NCBI RefSeq assembly: GCF_009768885.1
Contig: NZ_WSQA01000001.1
Span: forward strand, 62,001-126,000
Source of the DNA: Sphingobacterium humi
GTDB lineage: Bacteria; Bacteroidota; Bacteroidia; Sphingobacteriales; Sphingobacteriaceae
Length of the DNA: 64,000 bases
Reading direction: 5' to 3'
In this document: one piece after another, positions 9,408 through 18,054 of the stretch
Position numbering within the stretch: the stretch's first letter is position 1
Layout of the letters: each line of letters starts with the position of its first letter
Translations under genes and position numbers: made by a program
Notes under the pieces: generated by a model
The model's input: only the letters and a program-made list of their open reading frames with translations
What the model was told of the DNA's origin: nothing
The model's database searches: none

Positions 9408-9616
9408 GGGCTAAAAATAAGGAATTGACACTAGTTTAGGACAATGCAGGGAAATAAAATATGTTGGAGGATTTGCTATTACGCTAATTCACTCTTTTTC
9501 GTCCTAGTTACGTTAGATTTACTAGGGTGGAAAAGCTATTTCTACTTCAACAGCAATTGCAAATTCTTTCCTTTAAATAATATAACAAGGAATATCTGCA
9601 TGATTTTTTATATCGT

Positions 9617-10093
9617 ATGACTTTCCGCAAATTAACATTTCGAAACCTAACTATCGTAAGTCTTTTAACCACTTACCTATTCCTACCGCTTTTATATTTT
9701 GTTCCTCATTTCAAACAATTGGTTACGGGTGTTTATAGGCAATATGACATGATATTCGACTCTTTAGCCGAATACTTGCACTATATTTTTCAAAGCTTCT
9801 GGTTTGTGAACATTTTCTTTTTGCTCTTAAATCAACTCCCCTACGCCATCTTTCGTTTCTATTTTCAAGAAAAGCTAATCAACACGAGATTAAAGGAAAT
9901 TCTTTACTATTTCGGTTTTAATTGTGCCACAGTCGTAATTTCTGGTTGGGTAGGATTTTTTTTTATCAATCCTTGGCTACCAGGCTATAAATACACCTTT
10001 GCTCTAACGCTGGTGGTATTCTCAACTGCTGCGGTTTTGTTTCAAAACCTTGTTTTGAAGTTGATTACTAGGGATCGTTTGGCATTAGCATAA
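9617..10093 (+). CDS. Hypothetical integral membrane protein (about four helices)
   Basis: A 158-aa protein with a basic N-terminus (MTFRKLTFRN) and about four hydrophobic helices (residues ~10-32, ~50-72, ~92-112, ~118-145). It has no catalytic motif that I can recognise. It is a single gene, divergent from the acyltransferase on its left and convergent with the next gene on its right. Base composition resembles the surrounding accessory genes. Function unknown. Confidence 0.6.
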   Translation: MTFRKLTFRNLTIVSLLTTYLFLPLLYFVPHFKQLVTGVYRQYDMIFDSLAEYLHYIFQSFWFVNIFFLLLNQLPYAIFRFYFQEKLINTRLKEILYYFGFNCATVVISGWVGFFFINPWLPGYKYTFALTLVVFSTAAVLFQNLVLKLITRDRLALA

Positions 10094-10145
10094 GGTAGAT
10101 TCCAGCACCGTTGCAATTTTTCAATAGAAATTGTTATCCGGATAA

Positions 10146-10655
10146 TTAAGACGTTACTTTCCTTATACTGAAATATTTAATCATAAAGCCTAACAAAATA
10201 ATAACTGTCATGGAAACAAAATGTTGAAATCTGTTGAAGCTTTCATAATCTCCATTATCGTTAATGTCGATACGCTCGGAAAAGGCAGTTTCTTTTTTCT
10301 TGCTTTCGGGAACATAACGGACATATTTTTCTTGGTTCATCAGTTCCTCCGCAGTAGGAATAGGATTGGGATTTTTACTTGTTTTTCCTTCGCTGTATAA
10401 TAAGAAATTGGAGTTGAGTGTAATTGTATCCATACATGAATCCCGAAAGAAGGCTAGCTGTTGGGCAATAAGATGCGTTGGCCTCAAGTAATAATTTCCG
10501 TACTTAGATCTGAGGTCCTTTATCTCTACAAATAAAACCTTGGCTTTTCGGACAACGCTTGCTTTTCGATATGTATAATCATTCCAAACCGAACGAACAG
10601 CGAACAAGCCGAAACCCAGCCCTATGATAATCAATAAATTACCAACATTTTTCAT
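10146..10655 (-). CDS. Hypothetical membrane-anchored protein with two terminal helices
   Basis: A 169-aa protein with a hydrophobic helix at each end (NLLIIIGLGFGLFAVRSVW near the N-terminus and FVSMTVIILLGFMIKYF near the C-terminus). A ~110-residue soluble domain lies between them, with a KVLFVEIKDLRSKYGNYY stretch. The topology resembles that of DUF3592-type proteins, but I see no firm family match. It lies 25 bases downstream of the MORN-repeat gene in the same direction and is probably the last gene of that transcription unit. Role unknown. Confidence 0.6.
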   Translation of the reverse strand: MKNVGNLLIIIGLGFGLFAVRSVWNDYTYRKASVVRKAKVLFVEIKDLRSKYGNYYLRPTHLIAQQLAFFRDSCMDTITLNSNFLLYSEGKTSKNPNPIPTAEELMNQEKYVRYVPESKKKETAFSERIDINDNGDYESFNRFQHFVSMTVIILLGFMIKYFSIRKVTS

Positions 10656-10680
10656 TATTATAGTTGCTAATTAGGTACGG

Positions 10681-11865
10681 TTACTTGCCTTTAAAAGTAT
10701 CATATTCCCAAGTTCCTTCATCAACTGAGCCGTTGGCATATATCAATTTTCCTTTTCCGTGTTTTTTGCTATTTTCAAAATCCCCTATATAAACACTACC
10801 ATCCAGCCATGTAAATTTTCCTTTGCCATGCATTCCATTATTTGCCCATTCGCCTTCATATTTGTTTCCGTTTGCCCACTTGAGAATCCCCTTGCCATGT
10901 ATATTGTCATAAAAATAATCGCCAGTATAGGAAGATCCGTCTTTCCAAGTGAATTTACCTTTACCATGCCGGTTGTAGTTTTTAAACTCGCCAATAAAAT
11001 CACCGTCTGAATATTTAATTTTTCCGACCCCCGACAGTCTACGACCGTTGTCTAGTTTCTTTTTACCCTTATCTTCGTATTTATAGGATTCGTGATAAGG
11101 AGGGGTATCGGCAGTAAATTCACCGCTGTCCCAAAATCCAGTTTCTACACGGCCGTCGGCATGAGTAAGTGAGCCAATACCGAAATATCTCCCATTTTTA
11201 AAATTACCGACATATACATCTCCATTGCTCATTTTTAACATGCCAAAGCCATGTTTAAAATCTTCATACCAGCCGCCTGAATATACTGTCCCATCTCTCA
11301 AAACTTCAGTTCCTTCACCGTATTTGAGTGATTGACCGTAATGTTGCCCAAAATATCCTTGATAATAGCCAGACCCTGCATCACTTGAGTAGGTCAATTT
11401 CCCCCAAATAAGTTCAATATTACTAGAACTTTTCTGCAAAAAGTAACCTTCGAATTTTTCGCCATTCCTCAAGTTAATGGTGCGCACCTTCGATAATGCT
11501 TCTTTAAGCGCCTTTTCATTAGCTAACTTGTTCTGCAGTTTGATTTGGGCATCTAATTTATCCATCTCTAACTGTGCCCGAATGGCTCTTTTCTGCTCTT
11601 CAGTTTCTATCACTTTATTACCTTGATTACGCCTTATCATTAGCTCTACAAATTCATCAGTCGCCTTTTTATCTAGGGAGTTGTTAAAATTGGTTTTGGC
11701 AGATCCCGCCATACCCTGACTACCTGTTGTTTCCATGTATTTTTTAAAAGCTTGGTCGCGCTGATATTGATAATATTCAGCTGTGGTAGTTCCTTGTCCA
11801 TACGCATAGCTGGCGAATGCTAAGCAACACAAGCAAATAAGGACGTATTTTGCTAAAGTTTTCAT
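10681..11865 (-). CDS. Secreted MORN-repeat protein
   Basis: A 394-aa exported protein. The signal peptide ends near residue 23 (AYGQ), and a charged helical segment follows to about residue 135. The rest is seven to eight MORN repeats of ~23 residues, for example VYVGNFKNGRYFGIGSL, YTGDYFYDNIHGKGIL, YEGEWANNGMHGKGKF and YIGDFENSKKHGKGKL. MORN repeats form an elongated beta-hairpin sheet used for protein or lipid contacts, and no enzyme domain is attached. It lies between lipoprotein genes and a small membrane protein gene, all downstream of a two-component pair on the same strand. That suggests an envelope assembly, but the partner is unknown. Confidence 0.85.
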   Translation of the reverse strand: MKTLAKYVLICLCCLAFASYAYGQGTTTAEYYQYQRDQAFKKYMETTGSQGMAGSAKTNFNNSLDKKATDEFVELMIRRNQGNKVIETEEQKRAIRAQLEMDKLDAQIKLQNKLANEKALKEALSKVRTINLRNGEKFEGYFLQKSSSNIELIWGKLTYSSDAGSGYYQGYFGQHYGQSLKYGEGTEVLRDGTVYSGGWYEDFKHGFGMLKMSNGDVYVGNFKNGRYFGIGSLTHADGRVETGFWDSGEFTADTPPYHESYKYEDKGKKKLDNGRRLSGVGKIKYSDGDFIGEFKNYNRHGKGKFTWKDGSSYTGDYFYDNIHGKGILKWANGNKYEGEWANNGMHGKGKFTWLDGSVYIGDFENSKKHGKGKLIYANGSVDEGTWEYDTFKGK

Positions 11866-11887
11866 TGTATAATTATTTTTAAGACTA

Positions 11888-13078
11888 TTAATTCTTAGTA
11901 ATAATGTGCATGTGGTAGGTATTATCCATCCAATTGTTTGGATTTTCTTGTCTGTAAACCACAGCTGCGTGAAGTTTATTATTGAAATATTTTAGGGCGT
12001 GAACCTGTGTATGCTCCTTCAAATCTGCTTCTTTCAGAATCACCTCGTTACCACCCGTGGTTTTGTATTTTCTAATGCTAAAGTGCGCAGTTTGATTTTC
12101 AATTCTGTTTTCTACGCAGTACAAGTTTCCGTTTGCATCTATTTCATTTGCGTATTGGCTGTAAGTACCGACTTTTGTTTCATCAAGGACTTTTTGAATG
12201 GTATAGTTGCTTAGGTTTATTTTATAGACTTCAAATTTATTCCCATAGGCATCAATTGCTACAAAAACGTGATCGCCATATTGGGTGCTGTGTAGCATGA
12301 ATCCGACGGGTGACAATGCAAGATGATTTTCGGCTTTCATCAGGTAGTGTATTTGACCTTGGGAACCGATTACTTTATTATCCGTTTCAGCATAAATTCC
12401 TATGCCATCCTGGCTGGTATTTTTGTTTAAATTGATTACAAAAGTGCGATCGTTGTATCTAACAGATATGTAAGAAGTAGCAAAAAAAGTATTGGTTTTC
12501 CATTGCCTGCTGCCATAATGATAATGCGACACCGTATTGGTGCCTGTACTTTCAGAATTATTTAGTAATCCATCTTCCGATGCTTGCAGCCTTTTTATAG
12601 GGGTAGCACGTTGGTCAGAAAGGTTTATATTTATATTTTGATTGTTCTTGAACACGGCAATTGCATAAGTATTGGAAAATGGGATATGCGTTTCCCAAAT
12701 ATCGGCACCGTAAATAGTTTTGATTGATCTGAAATCAGATCCCGTAGTTCCACTGGGTTTGTTGACAGCAACGGTATTTTGGTTATTTAAAATAATTTCA
12801 ATCGGATCCTGATAACCTGACATGTGTGTGAACCACAGATACCAGCGTAATTCCGTAGGCGATTGCATTCTAAAAGTCTGCGTTTGAAAACTTCCTCCTA
12901 AATTACCCTGAGTTTTAGGTTGGGTATGTTGGGCTACAGTTGTCCATTGGTTGCTATGGAGCAGTGTGACCTTATTGGGGTTATTCGGGTTGATTTCTAC
13001 TCCATCATCTTTAGTGCAAGAAAACAAGGTTACTGTAAATGCTAGCAGTGTCATTTTTAGGATGTTGAATATGTTCAT
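11888..13078 (-). CDS. Lipoprotein with probable beta-propeller-like domain, function unknown
   Basis: A 396-aa lipoprotein. The signal MNIFNILKMTLLAFTVTLFSC with lipobox Cys is followed by TKDDG. The body is rich in short beta motifs (GNLYCVENRI, HYGSRQWKTN, VAIDAYGNKFEVYKI) that suggest a WD40/NHL-like propeller, an inference from pattern only. Its signal peptide is nearly the same as that of the next upstream gene (13104-13673), including at nucleotide level, although the mature domains differ. It is 25 bases downstream of that gene and 22 bases upstream of the MORN gene, so they probably share a transcript. Confidence 0.7.
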   Translation of the reverse strand: MNIFNILKMTLLAFTVTLFSCTKDDGVEINPNNPNKVTLLHSNQWTTVAQHTQPKTQGNLGGSFQTQTFRMQSPTELRWYLWFTHMSGYQDPIEIILNNQNTVAVNKPSGTTGSDFRSIKTIYGADIWETHIPFSNTYAIAVFKNNQNININLSDQRATPIKRLQASEDGLLNNSESTGTNTVSHYHYGSRQWKTNTFFATSYISVRYNDRTFVINLNKNTSQDGIGIYAETDNKVIGSQGQIHYLMKAENHLALSPVGFMLHSTQYGDHVFVAIDAYGNKFEVYKINLSNYTIQKVLDETKVGTYSQYANEIDANGNLYCVENRIENQTAHFSIRKYKTTGGNEVILKEADLKEHTQVHALKYFNNKLHAAVVYRQENPNNWMDNTYHMHIITKN

Positions 13079-13103
13079 AGCATCGATTTGTTTTCAGCGA
13101 GAT

Positions 13104-13673
13104 TTAATATGTTTTTATATCCAAATCAAACTTACCTTCAGTTATTTTTTTTATACTGTTGTTGTTAAAAGAACCATCGTTGTTTTTGCGTACGGCATCA
13201 AAAGAGAAAGTTCCTTTGATATGTGTTCCAGTATTCGTTTCAATGATGATTCTTCCGGTTTTTACATATTCCCATTTGGTAAACCATTGGTCATACCCAT
13301 TTCCGTTCCATTGGTTGTATTCTGCACTTGCTAAATACGCTAAGTTAGTAACCTGTATAGGGTCGAAATCATAAGTTCCCGGTTTCCAGTGAATGGCATT
13401 GGTCACTTTACCTCCAAAAGGCATCAGTGTTAATACAATGGTTACTTTTTGGTCCGCAGGTTGTCCAATGATCTGAAGCATCTTTGTTGAGCTAACATAT
13501 TTTGCAGTCGTCAATGTTATTTCCGCATTAGGGAATGCCTGGTTGTCTATTTTAGCTAAAAAGAATGCAGAACCGCCAGGAGAGTCAGCTATAGGATTAT
13601 CATCTTTAGAACAAGAAAATACGGTTACAGCAAGCGCAAGCAGCGTAGTTTTTAGGATGTTGAATGTTTTCAT
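13104..13673 (-). CDS. Lipoprotein, DUF6252-like
   Basis: A 189-aa lipoprotein opening with MKTFNILKTTLLALAVTVFSC and SKDD. The mature part begins FFLAKIDNQAFPNAEITLT and continues as a single beta-rich domain with TGTHIKGTFSFDAV near the end. This pattern resembles the small DUF6252-type lipoproteins of Bacteroidota, a tentative match from memory. It is the first lipoprotein gene after the response regulator (82 bases downstream) and shares its signal-peptide coding sequence with the following gene. Function unknown. Confidence 0.7.
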   Translation of the reverse strand: MKTFNILKTTLLALAVTVFSCSKDDNPIADSPGGSAFFLAKIDNQAFPNAEITLTTAKYVSSTKMLQIIGQPADQKVTIVLTLMPFGGKVTNAIHWKPGTYDFDPIQVTNLAYLASAEYNQWNGNGYDQWFTKWEYVKTGRIIIETNTGTHIKGTFSFDAVRKNNDGSFNNNSIKKITEGKFDLDIKTY

Positions 13674-13755
13674 AATTTAATTGAATGATAGATATGCACT
13701 CACAAAATTCGATTAAATTAATATGCTGCACAATGGGCTGTTTAGCCCATTTTAT

Positions 13756-14403
13756 TTAAAGCAATCCACTTTTTCGCACTTTTTCCAGCAATTCTATCCG
13801 GTTATGGGTTTGAAGCTTTTGGTAAATATTCTCAATATGCCTTTTTACGGTAAAGGGGGATATTGATAAATTTTGAGCAATCCGCTTATTGGTGAAGCCC
13901 TTACTCAATTGTTCTAAAATTTCTGTTTCTCTATCGGATAGCGTAATTTTTTCTATTTCTTTTTTGGGAAAAGGATAGCTTATAAATTTGAGCAATTGCA
14001 AGGTTTTTAAAGCTATGGATGGCGACATGACCGATCCGCCATTCAGGGTATCTATGATGGTTTCATAGATTTTGTCGGCTTTTGTTTCTTTCAGGATATA
14101 GCTATCAGCTCCTGCTTTGATGGCATCGAAGATATATTCATCGTCATCATATATCGTTATTATGACTATTTTTAGGTCTGGATATTGTTGTTTTATTTTT
14201 GCTGTCGTTTCAATTCCATTTAATAAAGGCATTTCTATATCCATAAAAACGAGCTGGATCTCACTATTTTGGGTCAATAAGTCTAAAAGTTCAGCACCGT
14301 TGTTTGCAGCATGAACAATGGAAATATCCGTATACAGTGAAAGTTTTTCTGTTAAGGCATTCAATGCGAATATATTATCCTCAGCGATGGCTATTTTATA
14401 CAT
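13756..14403 (-). CDS. NarL/LuxR-family response regulator
   Basis: A 215-aa two-component response regulator. The receiver domain (residues 1-120) has the acidic pair near the N-terminus (AEDN), the phospho-acceptor Asp in LVFMDIEMP and the conserved Lys in YILKETK. The C-terminal HTH is LuxR type (LSDRETEILEQLSKG, then NKRIAQNLSISPFTVKRHI). Its start codon directly follows the stop codon of the histidine kinase gene with no bases between, so the two are translationally coupled. It probably regulates the adjacent lipoprotein/MORN genes, inferred from position only. Confidence 0.93.
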   Translation of the reverse strand: MYKIAIAEDNIFALNALTEKLSLYTDISIVHAANNGAELLDLLTQNSEIQLVFMDIEMPLLNGIETTAKIKQQYPDLKIVIITIYDDDEYIFDAIKAGADSYILKETKADKIYETIIDTLNGGSVMSPSIALKTLQLLKFISYPFPKKEIEKITLSDRETEILEQLSKGFTNKRIAQNLSISPFTVKRHIENIYQKLQTHNRIELLEKVRKSGLL

Positions 14404-15780
14404 TTATAATTTTATTTGAATAACATATTTAGTTCCATTGTCGGCACTTGTTTCTACATTCATTCGCCCGCTGACATTCGAAATCCTACTTTCGATATTT
14501 CTTAATCCAAACGATTTATTTTTTTCATTTTCATAATCAAAACCTTTTCCATTATCTGCTATATAAAGCAGTAAGTTTCTCCCCTCTTGTTCCATTTTTA
14601 TCCTTATTTCTGTTGCATGAGCATGTTTCAGAGCATTGTTCACAATTTCTTGTACGGTTCTGAACAAATTGACCGCTTGCGTAGAATTGATATTAAAATT
14701 CTCTAAAACATCAAAATGGAAATTAAAGTTTATCTCTTCTTTTGCCTCTGAGGCAGATTTAATAAAATTGAGGATTTTTTCTTTTAGATCTTGAAGATGA
14801 ATTTCCTTTGTATTTAGCACCCATAAGGTGTTTTTTAATTCTAGGATCGAATTTTCAGAAAGGTCAGCAAGCATATTAATCTTGCTTTTCACTGTGGCTT
14901 CTGCTGTTGAAGGAGCATTCTTCAATCCATCTGAAATCGTGTTAATAAAGGTGAGTTGTGCACCAAGACTGTCGTGAAGATCCCCTGATATTTTCAAGCG
15001 CTGCTCTTGCAATTCCCTTTCTCCTTCAATTTTAGCCAAGATAAATTGATACTCAAAATCTTTGTACATCATCATGCTGCGCATGGCAACTAACAAGTAG
15101 ACAAACAGCATAAAAACAGGCATTCCAATCATATCCATGTCCATTGTAGTTACAGCAAATTCATGGGTAAGTACAAGCACTAATAGTAGGAAGATTAAAA
15201 CGTTTGCAAATATGTAGATGATAAATTCTCTTGCCCAGGCAATTTTTCTTAGGAAAAGCGAATGTGGATATTCCTCATTTTTGTTTTGGAATTTTTGGAT
15301 AAAAACCCATGCCTTCACACAGTAAAACAAGGTAAGGATAAGGGTAAGCAAGTTGGTAATTTCATAAAATAAATCTTCTCCTTCTAATATTCTTTGAAAG
15401 GCTTTTCGTTGTACTATAGTATCCGAGAAAGCAAGATAAAGACCGTAAGAGACGGATGCGATACCAGGAATTAGACTGAAATAGATGTTTTTTGAAACTT
15501 GACCACTCAATAAATTTACTACATAATAATAAATTGCCGGACCGAACAATAAGGAGATAAAGAAAACAAAATAGCCTAAAAACACCAGCCTATAGTTCCC
15601 TGGGTATAGCACTAAAAGATTAGTAAGGCATGTAGCTATCACCACAAAGAATACAAATGCAAATGCCATTCTTACCTTCAGTTCTTCTCTTTTGTTTAAT
15701 AAAGAGGGAAGCGCTAAAAAGAGCAGAATAAGGCATACCGAAATATTCAGATATAATACAAAGGGTTCTTTATAGAGCAT
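14404..15780 (-). CDS. Membrane sensor histidine kinase, HisKA_3 type with seven N-terminal helices
   Basis: A 458-aa kinase. Residues ~1-225 hold about seven transmembrane helices with no large periplasmic domain, similar to a 7TM sensing module. A coiled linker (AKIEGERELQEQRLK) leads to the HisKA_3 dimerisation helix with phospho-acceptor His in ISGDLHDSLGAQL. The HATPase domain follows, with N-box EIVNNALKHAHA and G-box ADNGKGFD. It pairs with the abutting NarL-type regulator. The signal is unknown. Its start region diverges from a small lipoprotein gene on the other strand. Confidence 0.92.
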   Translation of the reverse strand: MLYKEPFVLYLNISVCLILLFLALPSLLNKREELKVRMAFAFVFFVVIATCLTNLLVLYPGNYRLVFLGYFVFFISLLFGPAIYYYVVNLLSGQVSKNIYFSLIPGIASVSYGLYLAFSDTIVQRKAFQRILEGEDLFYEITNLLTLILTLFYCVKAWVFIQKFQNKNEEYPHSLFLRKIAWAREFIIYIFANVLIFLLLVLVLTHEFAVTTMDMDMIGMPVFMLFVYLLVAMRSMMMYKDFEYQFILAKIEGERELQEQRLKISGDLHDSLGAQLTFINTISDGLKNAPSTAEATVKSKINMLADLSENSILELKNTLWVLNTKEIHLQDLKEKILNFIKSASEAKEEINFNFHFDVLENFNINSTQAVNLFRTVQEIVNNALKHAHATEIRIKMEQEGRNLLLYIADNGKGFDYENEKNKSFGLRNIESRISNVSGRMNVETSADNGTKYVIQIKL

Positions 15781-15861
15781 ATATTAGATTAATATTTGGA
15801 TAATGTAATTTATTAAAAAAATACGTATCAGCACCTAACGACTTTCTACTTATTCATTCGG

Positions 15862-15892
15862 TTGGTAAATCTAATTTTATTCATTACATTTA
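15862..15892 (+). promoter_or_regulatory. Likely Bacteroidota promoter for the lipoprotein gene at 15915
   Basis: TTG at 15862-15864 and TACATTTA at 15885-15892 (one mismatch to TAnnTTTG) are 20 bases apart, the spacing expected for the primary sigma factor of this phylum. The ATG is 22 bases further on. Confidence 0.5.
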
Positions 15893-15914
15893 TATAAACC
15901 AAATTATAAAATCA

Positions 15915-16349
15915 ATGAAAAATCTAATCGGCTCACTACTTATCTTAATGACCCTATTTTCATGCTCGAAAAGTGATACCGAATATAATCCCGAAGCACC
16001 AATTTTAGGGAAATGGAAATTATCATCCCCTATTAATAACAATCCTGAATTACAGGATGTAAAAGAGCAATTTTTTGTTTTTGACACAGACAAAATAGGG
16101 ATCAGAGGAATAAGATTAAATGGAAAGTTCGGTGGATCTCTAGCTAGCTGGGATAGGAATGCTACAATAAAACATGATTATTCACTTTCAAATAATAACA
16201 AAATATTGAACATCAATTATGAAGATGGTGAAATAGTGGATTTTGATGTTTTGAAATTAAGTAAAGACTCTCTGATTATTGAATTTAAAAATTACAACAT
16301 TGGTTCTCTTCATTTGCAAGATCTAAATAATTCTAGTTTTTGGAAATAG
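15915..16349 (+). CDS. Small lipoprotein, lipocalin-like fold possible
   Basis: A 144-aa lipoprotein with signal MKNLIGSLLILMTLFSC and mature start SKSDTEYN. The following ILGKWKLSSPI segment, and a run of short beta strands ending LIIEFKNYNIGSLHL, resemble the start of lipocalin-like domains found in Bacteroidota lipoproteins (W in a GKW motif). This is a weak match from memory. The gene diverges from the histidine kinase gene, and an insertion sequence begins 14 bases after its stop codon, so its native terminator may have been displaced. Confidence 0.65.
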   Translation: MKNLIGSLLILMTLFSCSKSDTEYNPEAPILGKWKLSSPINNNPELQDVKEQFFVFDTDKIGIRGIRLNGKFGGSLASWDRNATIKHDYSLSNNNKILNINYEDGEIVDFDVLKLSKDSLIIEFKNYNIGSLHLQDLNNSSFWK

Positions 16350-16431
16350 TGGTAATATATTTTGGATCATGTACAAAAGTTGTGGAGAGGACAAAAAATA
16401 ATCGGATATTCGTGTTTTGAAATTTTACCAG

Positions 16432-16797
16432 ATGCACGATTCCTTTAAAGCCCTAATGCCCCTAATTATTCCACAGGGTGTTTCCGATTATTTTGAGATG
16501 ACCCATTATACGCAAGAAGCGGGTCGGTTGGATATTTTCTTGGAAGAGATGAATGTCATTCCTGAAGAATTTCAAAAGAATAAACTGATATCCAAAGGCT
16601 TCTTTGAACCTGTTACCCTTCAGGATTTCCCTATTCGTGGACAACAAGTTTACTTACATGTCAAGCGTCGCAGATGGCTCAATCAAGACAGCAATAAAGT
16701 AGTTAGTAGGAATTGGGAGTTAGTAGCCAAAGGGACGCGTATCACACAGGATTTCGCGGCTTTTTTAAAAGGTATCAGCGGACAATCAGGCTCATAG
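16432..16797 (+). CDS. IS transposase N-terminal ORF (ORF A)
   Basis: A 121-aa protein from the ATG at 16432 (a TTG at 16417 would add five residues). It matches the N-terminal region of ISAon1-type transposases: LMPLIIPQGVSDYFEM, then a DNA-binding-like segment with LHVKRRRW and RNWELVAKGTRITQDFAAF. The frame ends at a TAG within the region where the transposase frame is already open (from 16769), so the two are arranged for a frameshift. Its end overlaps ORF B by 29 bases. Confidence 0.82.
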   Translation: MHDSFKALMPLIIPQGVSDYFEMTHYTQEAGRLDIFLEEMNVIPEEFQKNKLISKGFFEPVTLQDFPIRGQQVYLHVKRRRWLNQDSNKVVSRNWELVAKGTRITQDFAAFLKGISGQSGS

Positions 16798-17761
16798 CAT
16801 CCAAACGATCAGTTCCTTCTATGGTATATCAGCCAGTAAACTAAGGCGTTACTACCGAAATAAGCTGAGTGGCTTTCAGGATTGGGAACACCGGGAGAAC
16901 GCTCGTGAAGGCCTTGTTTTTCCAGAGAATATTGGCACCCATATTTCTATCGATGAGACCTGTCTGTCGCAGGGAGAACTCTATACTGTGGTCACCAACA
17001 AGGGTGCTCGCGGCAAAAGGGGGACCATTATCGCTATACTGAACGGCACCAAATCGGAGAACATCATTCCCATCCTTCAAAGCATCCCGGAAAGATTACG
17101 TAAAAAGGTATTGGAGATAACGCTGGATCTTGCAGGAAATATGGGGCTTATCGCCAAGAAATGCTTTCCACTGGCGGTTCAGGTAACAGATCGATTCCAT
17201 GTTCAGCAATTGGCTACGGAGGCACTTCAGGAAATCAGAATAAAGCATCGATGGAAGGCTATAGATGATGAAAACCAGGCCATTGAGAAGGGTCGTAAGC
17301 TCCAGAAGCCCTATTCCGCAAAGATATTATCCAATGGCGATACCCTTAAGCAGCTGCTGGCAAGATCTAGGTACCTGCTCTATAAGTCCCAGCACAAATG
17401 GACTCCTGACCAGAAGGAAAGAGCCGGGATACTCTTTGAGCTCTACCCGGATCTAGAAAAGGCCTATGAATTAAGCCAGAGATTATCGTGGATCTATAAC
17501 AGTATCAAGGACAAGGGAGTAGCCTATGCCAAATTGGGGCTATGGCATCAGCATGTTGAGGCCTCGGGATTCAAATCATTCAATACGGTATCCAGGACGA
17601 TAAAGAACCATTATAGAAACATCCTGAACTACTTTGATAACAGAAGTACTAATGCCTCAGCAGAATCGTTTAATGCTAAGATAAAGGCGTTCAGAAGTCA
17701 GTTCAGAGGTGTAGGAGATGTCAACTTTTTCTTATTTAGATTGACCAAATTATTTGCTTAG
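16769..17761 (+). CDS. ISL3-like DDE transposase (ORF B), probably made by +1 frameshift
   Basis: The catalytic part of the transposase. The frame is open from 16769 to 17761. The first internal ATG (16988) would remove the first catalytic Asp, so translation from there cannot give an active enzyme. Seen in order: a HTH-like part (IQTISSFYGISASKLRRYY), first Asp in HISIDET, second Asp in VTDRFHVQQLA and Glu in ASAESFNAKIKAFR. There is no good start codon at its beginning. A shift by one base within GCT-TTT-TTA-AAA-GGT (around 16760-16773) would join it to ORF A. Cut-and-paste transposition is expected. Confidence 0.85.
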   Translation, partial: KVSADNQAHSIQTISSFYGISASKLRRYYRNKLSGFQDWEHRENAREGLVFPENIGTHISIDETCLSQGELYTVVTNKGARGKRGTIIAILNGTKSENIIPILQSIPERLRKKVLEITLDLAGNMGLIAKKCFPLAVQVTDRFHVQQLATEALQEIRIKHRWKAIDDENQAIEKGRKLQKPYSAKILSNGDTLKQLLARSRYLLYKSQHKWTPDQKERAGILFELYPDLEKAYELSQRLSWIYNSIKDKGVAYAKLGLWHQHVEASGFKSFNTVSRTIKNHYRNILNYFDNRSTNASAESFNAKIKAFRSQFRGVGDVNFFLFRLTKLFA

Positions 17762-17830
17762 TCCACAGGTTTTGAAACTGATCCTATATTTTGGCTAATT
17801 CCAGTGATAGGGGATTACCGTTTTTAAGCA

Positions 17831-17863
17831 AAAAAAGCGGAAGTCTATGACTTCCGCTTTTTT
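17831..17863. terminator. Strong bidirectional terminator beside tRNA-Leu
   Basis: A 15-bp perfect stem (AAAAAAGCGGAAGTC with GACTTCCGCTTTTTT) around a 3-base loop. It directly follows the 3' end of the minus-strand tRNA. On the plus strand it could also stop read-through from the insertion sequence. Confidence 0.85.
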
Positions 17864-17868
17864 CTTTG

Positions 17869-17950
17869 TACCCAGGGCCGGGATCGAACCGGCACGAATT
17901 GCTTCATTGGTGTTTGAGACCAACGCGTCTACCAATTCCGCCACCTGGGC
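17869..17950 (-). tRNA. tRNA-Leu (anticodon CAA)
   Basis: An 82-nt cloverleaf on the minus strand. The acceptor arm GCCCAGG pairs with CCTGGGT (G-T at the first pair). The anticodon stem is TTGGT/ACCAA with loop CTCAAAC (anticodon CAA). A variable region of about 13 nt follows, then T arm GCCGG-TTCGATC-CCGGC and discriminator A. CCA is not encoded. A strong terminator follows it. The anticodon reads TTG leucine codons. Confidence 0.95.
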
Positions 17951-18054
17951 GTTTCCGTTTGGAATGATGCAAATATAGGGCTTCTGATTAATTCTGCAAA
18001 AATATTTTATCACAAACCCATAAACTAGCTGATTGTTAAGGATTTTATTTTTAT

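Larger units (their letters stand above)
16364..17784 (+). mobile_element. Complete ISL3-like insertion sequence (ISAon1-type two-ORF arrangement)
   Basis: A 1421-bp element bounded by 23-bp imperfect inverted repeats (18 of 23 identical; outer GGATCA, inner CAAAA and TGTGGA) at 16364-16386 and 17762-17784. It is flanked by a perfect 8-bp target duplication TATATTTT (16356-16363 and 17785-17792). It carries a short first ORF and a long DDE transposase frame in the +1 frame. The 8-bp duplication and the DDE motifs (SIDET, VTDRFHV, AESFNAKIK) fit the ISL3 family. The intact ends and intact duplication suggest a fairly recent insertion, between the lipoprotein gene and tRNA-Leu. Confidence 0.92.

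Noticed and set aside
16432..17761. Two independent genes or a frameshifted pseudogene
   Set aside because: The inverted ends, the target duplication and the overlap of the frames in a slippery run fit a two-ORF IS whose transposase needs frameshifting; other members of the type share this layout.
16364..17950. Genomic island integrated at tRNA-Leu
   Set aside because: No duplicate of the tRNA 3' end and no integrase gene are visible in the window, and the insertion beside it is a simple IS with its own target duplication.
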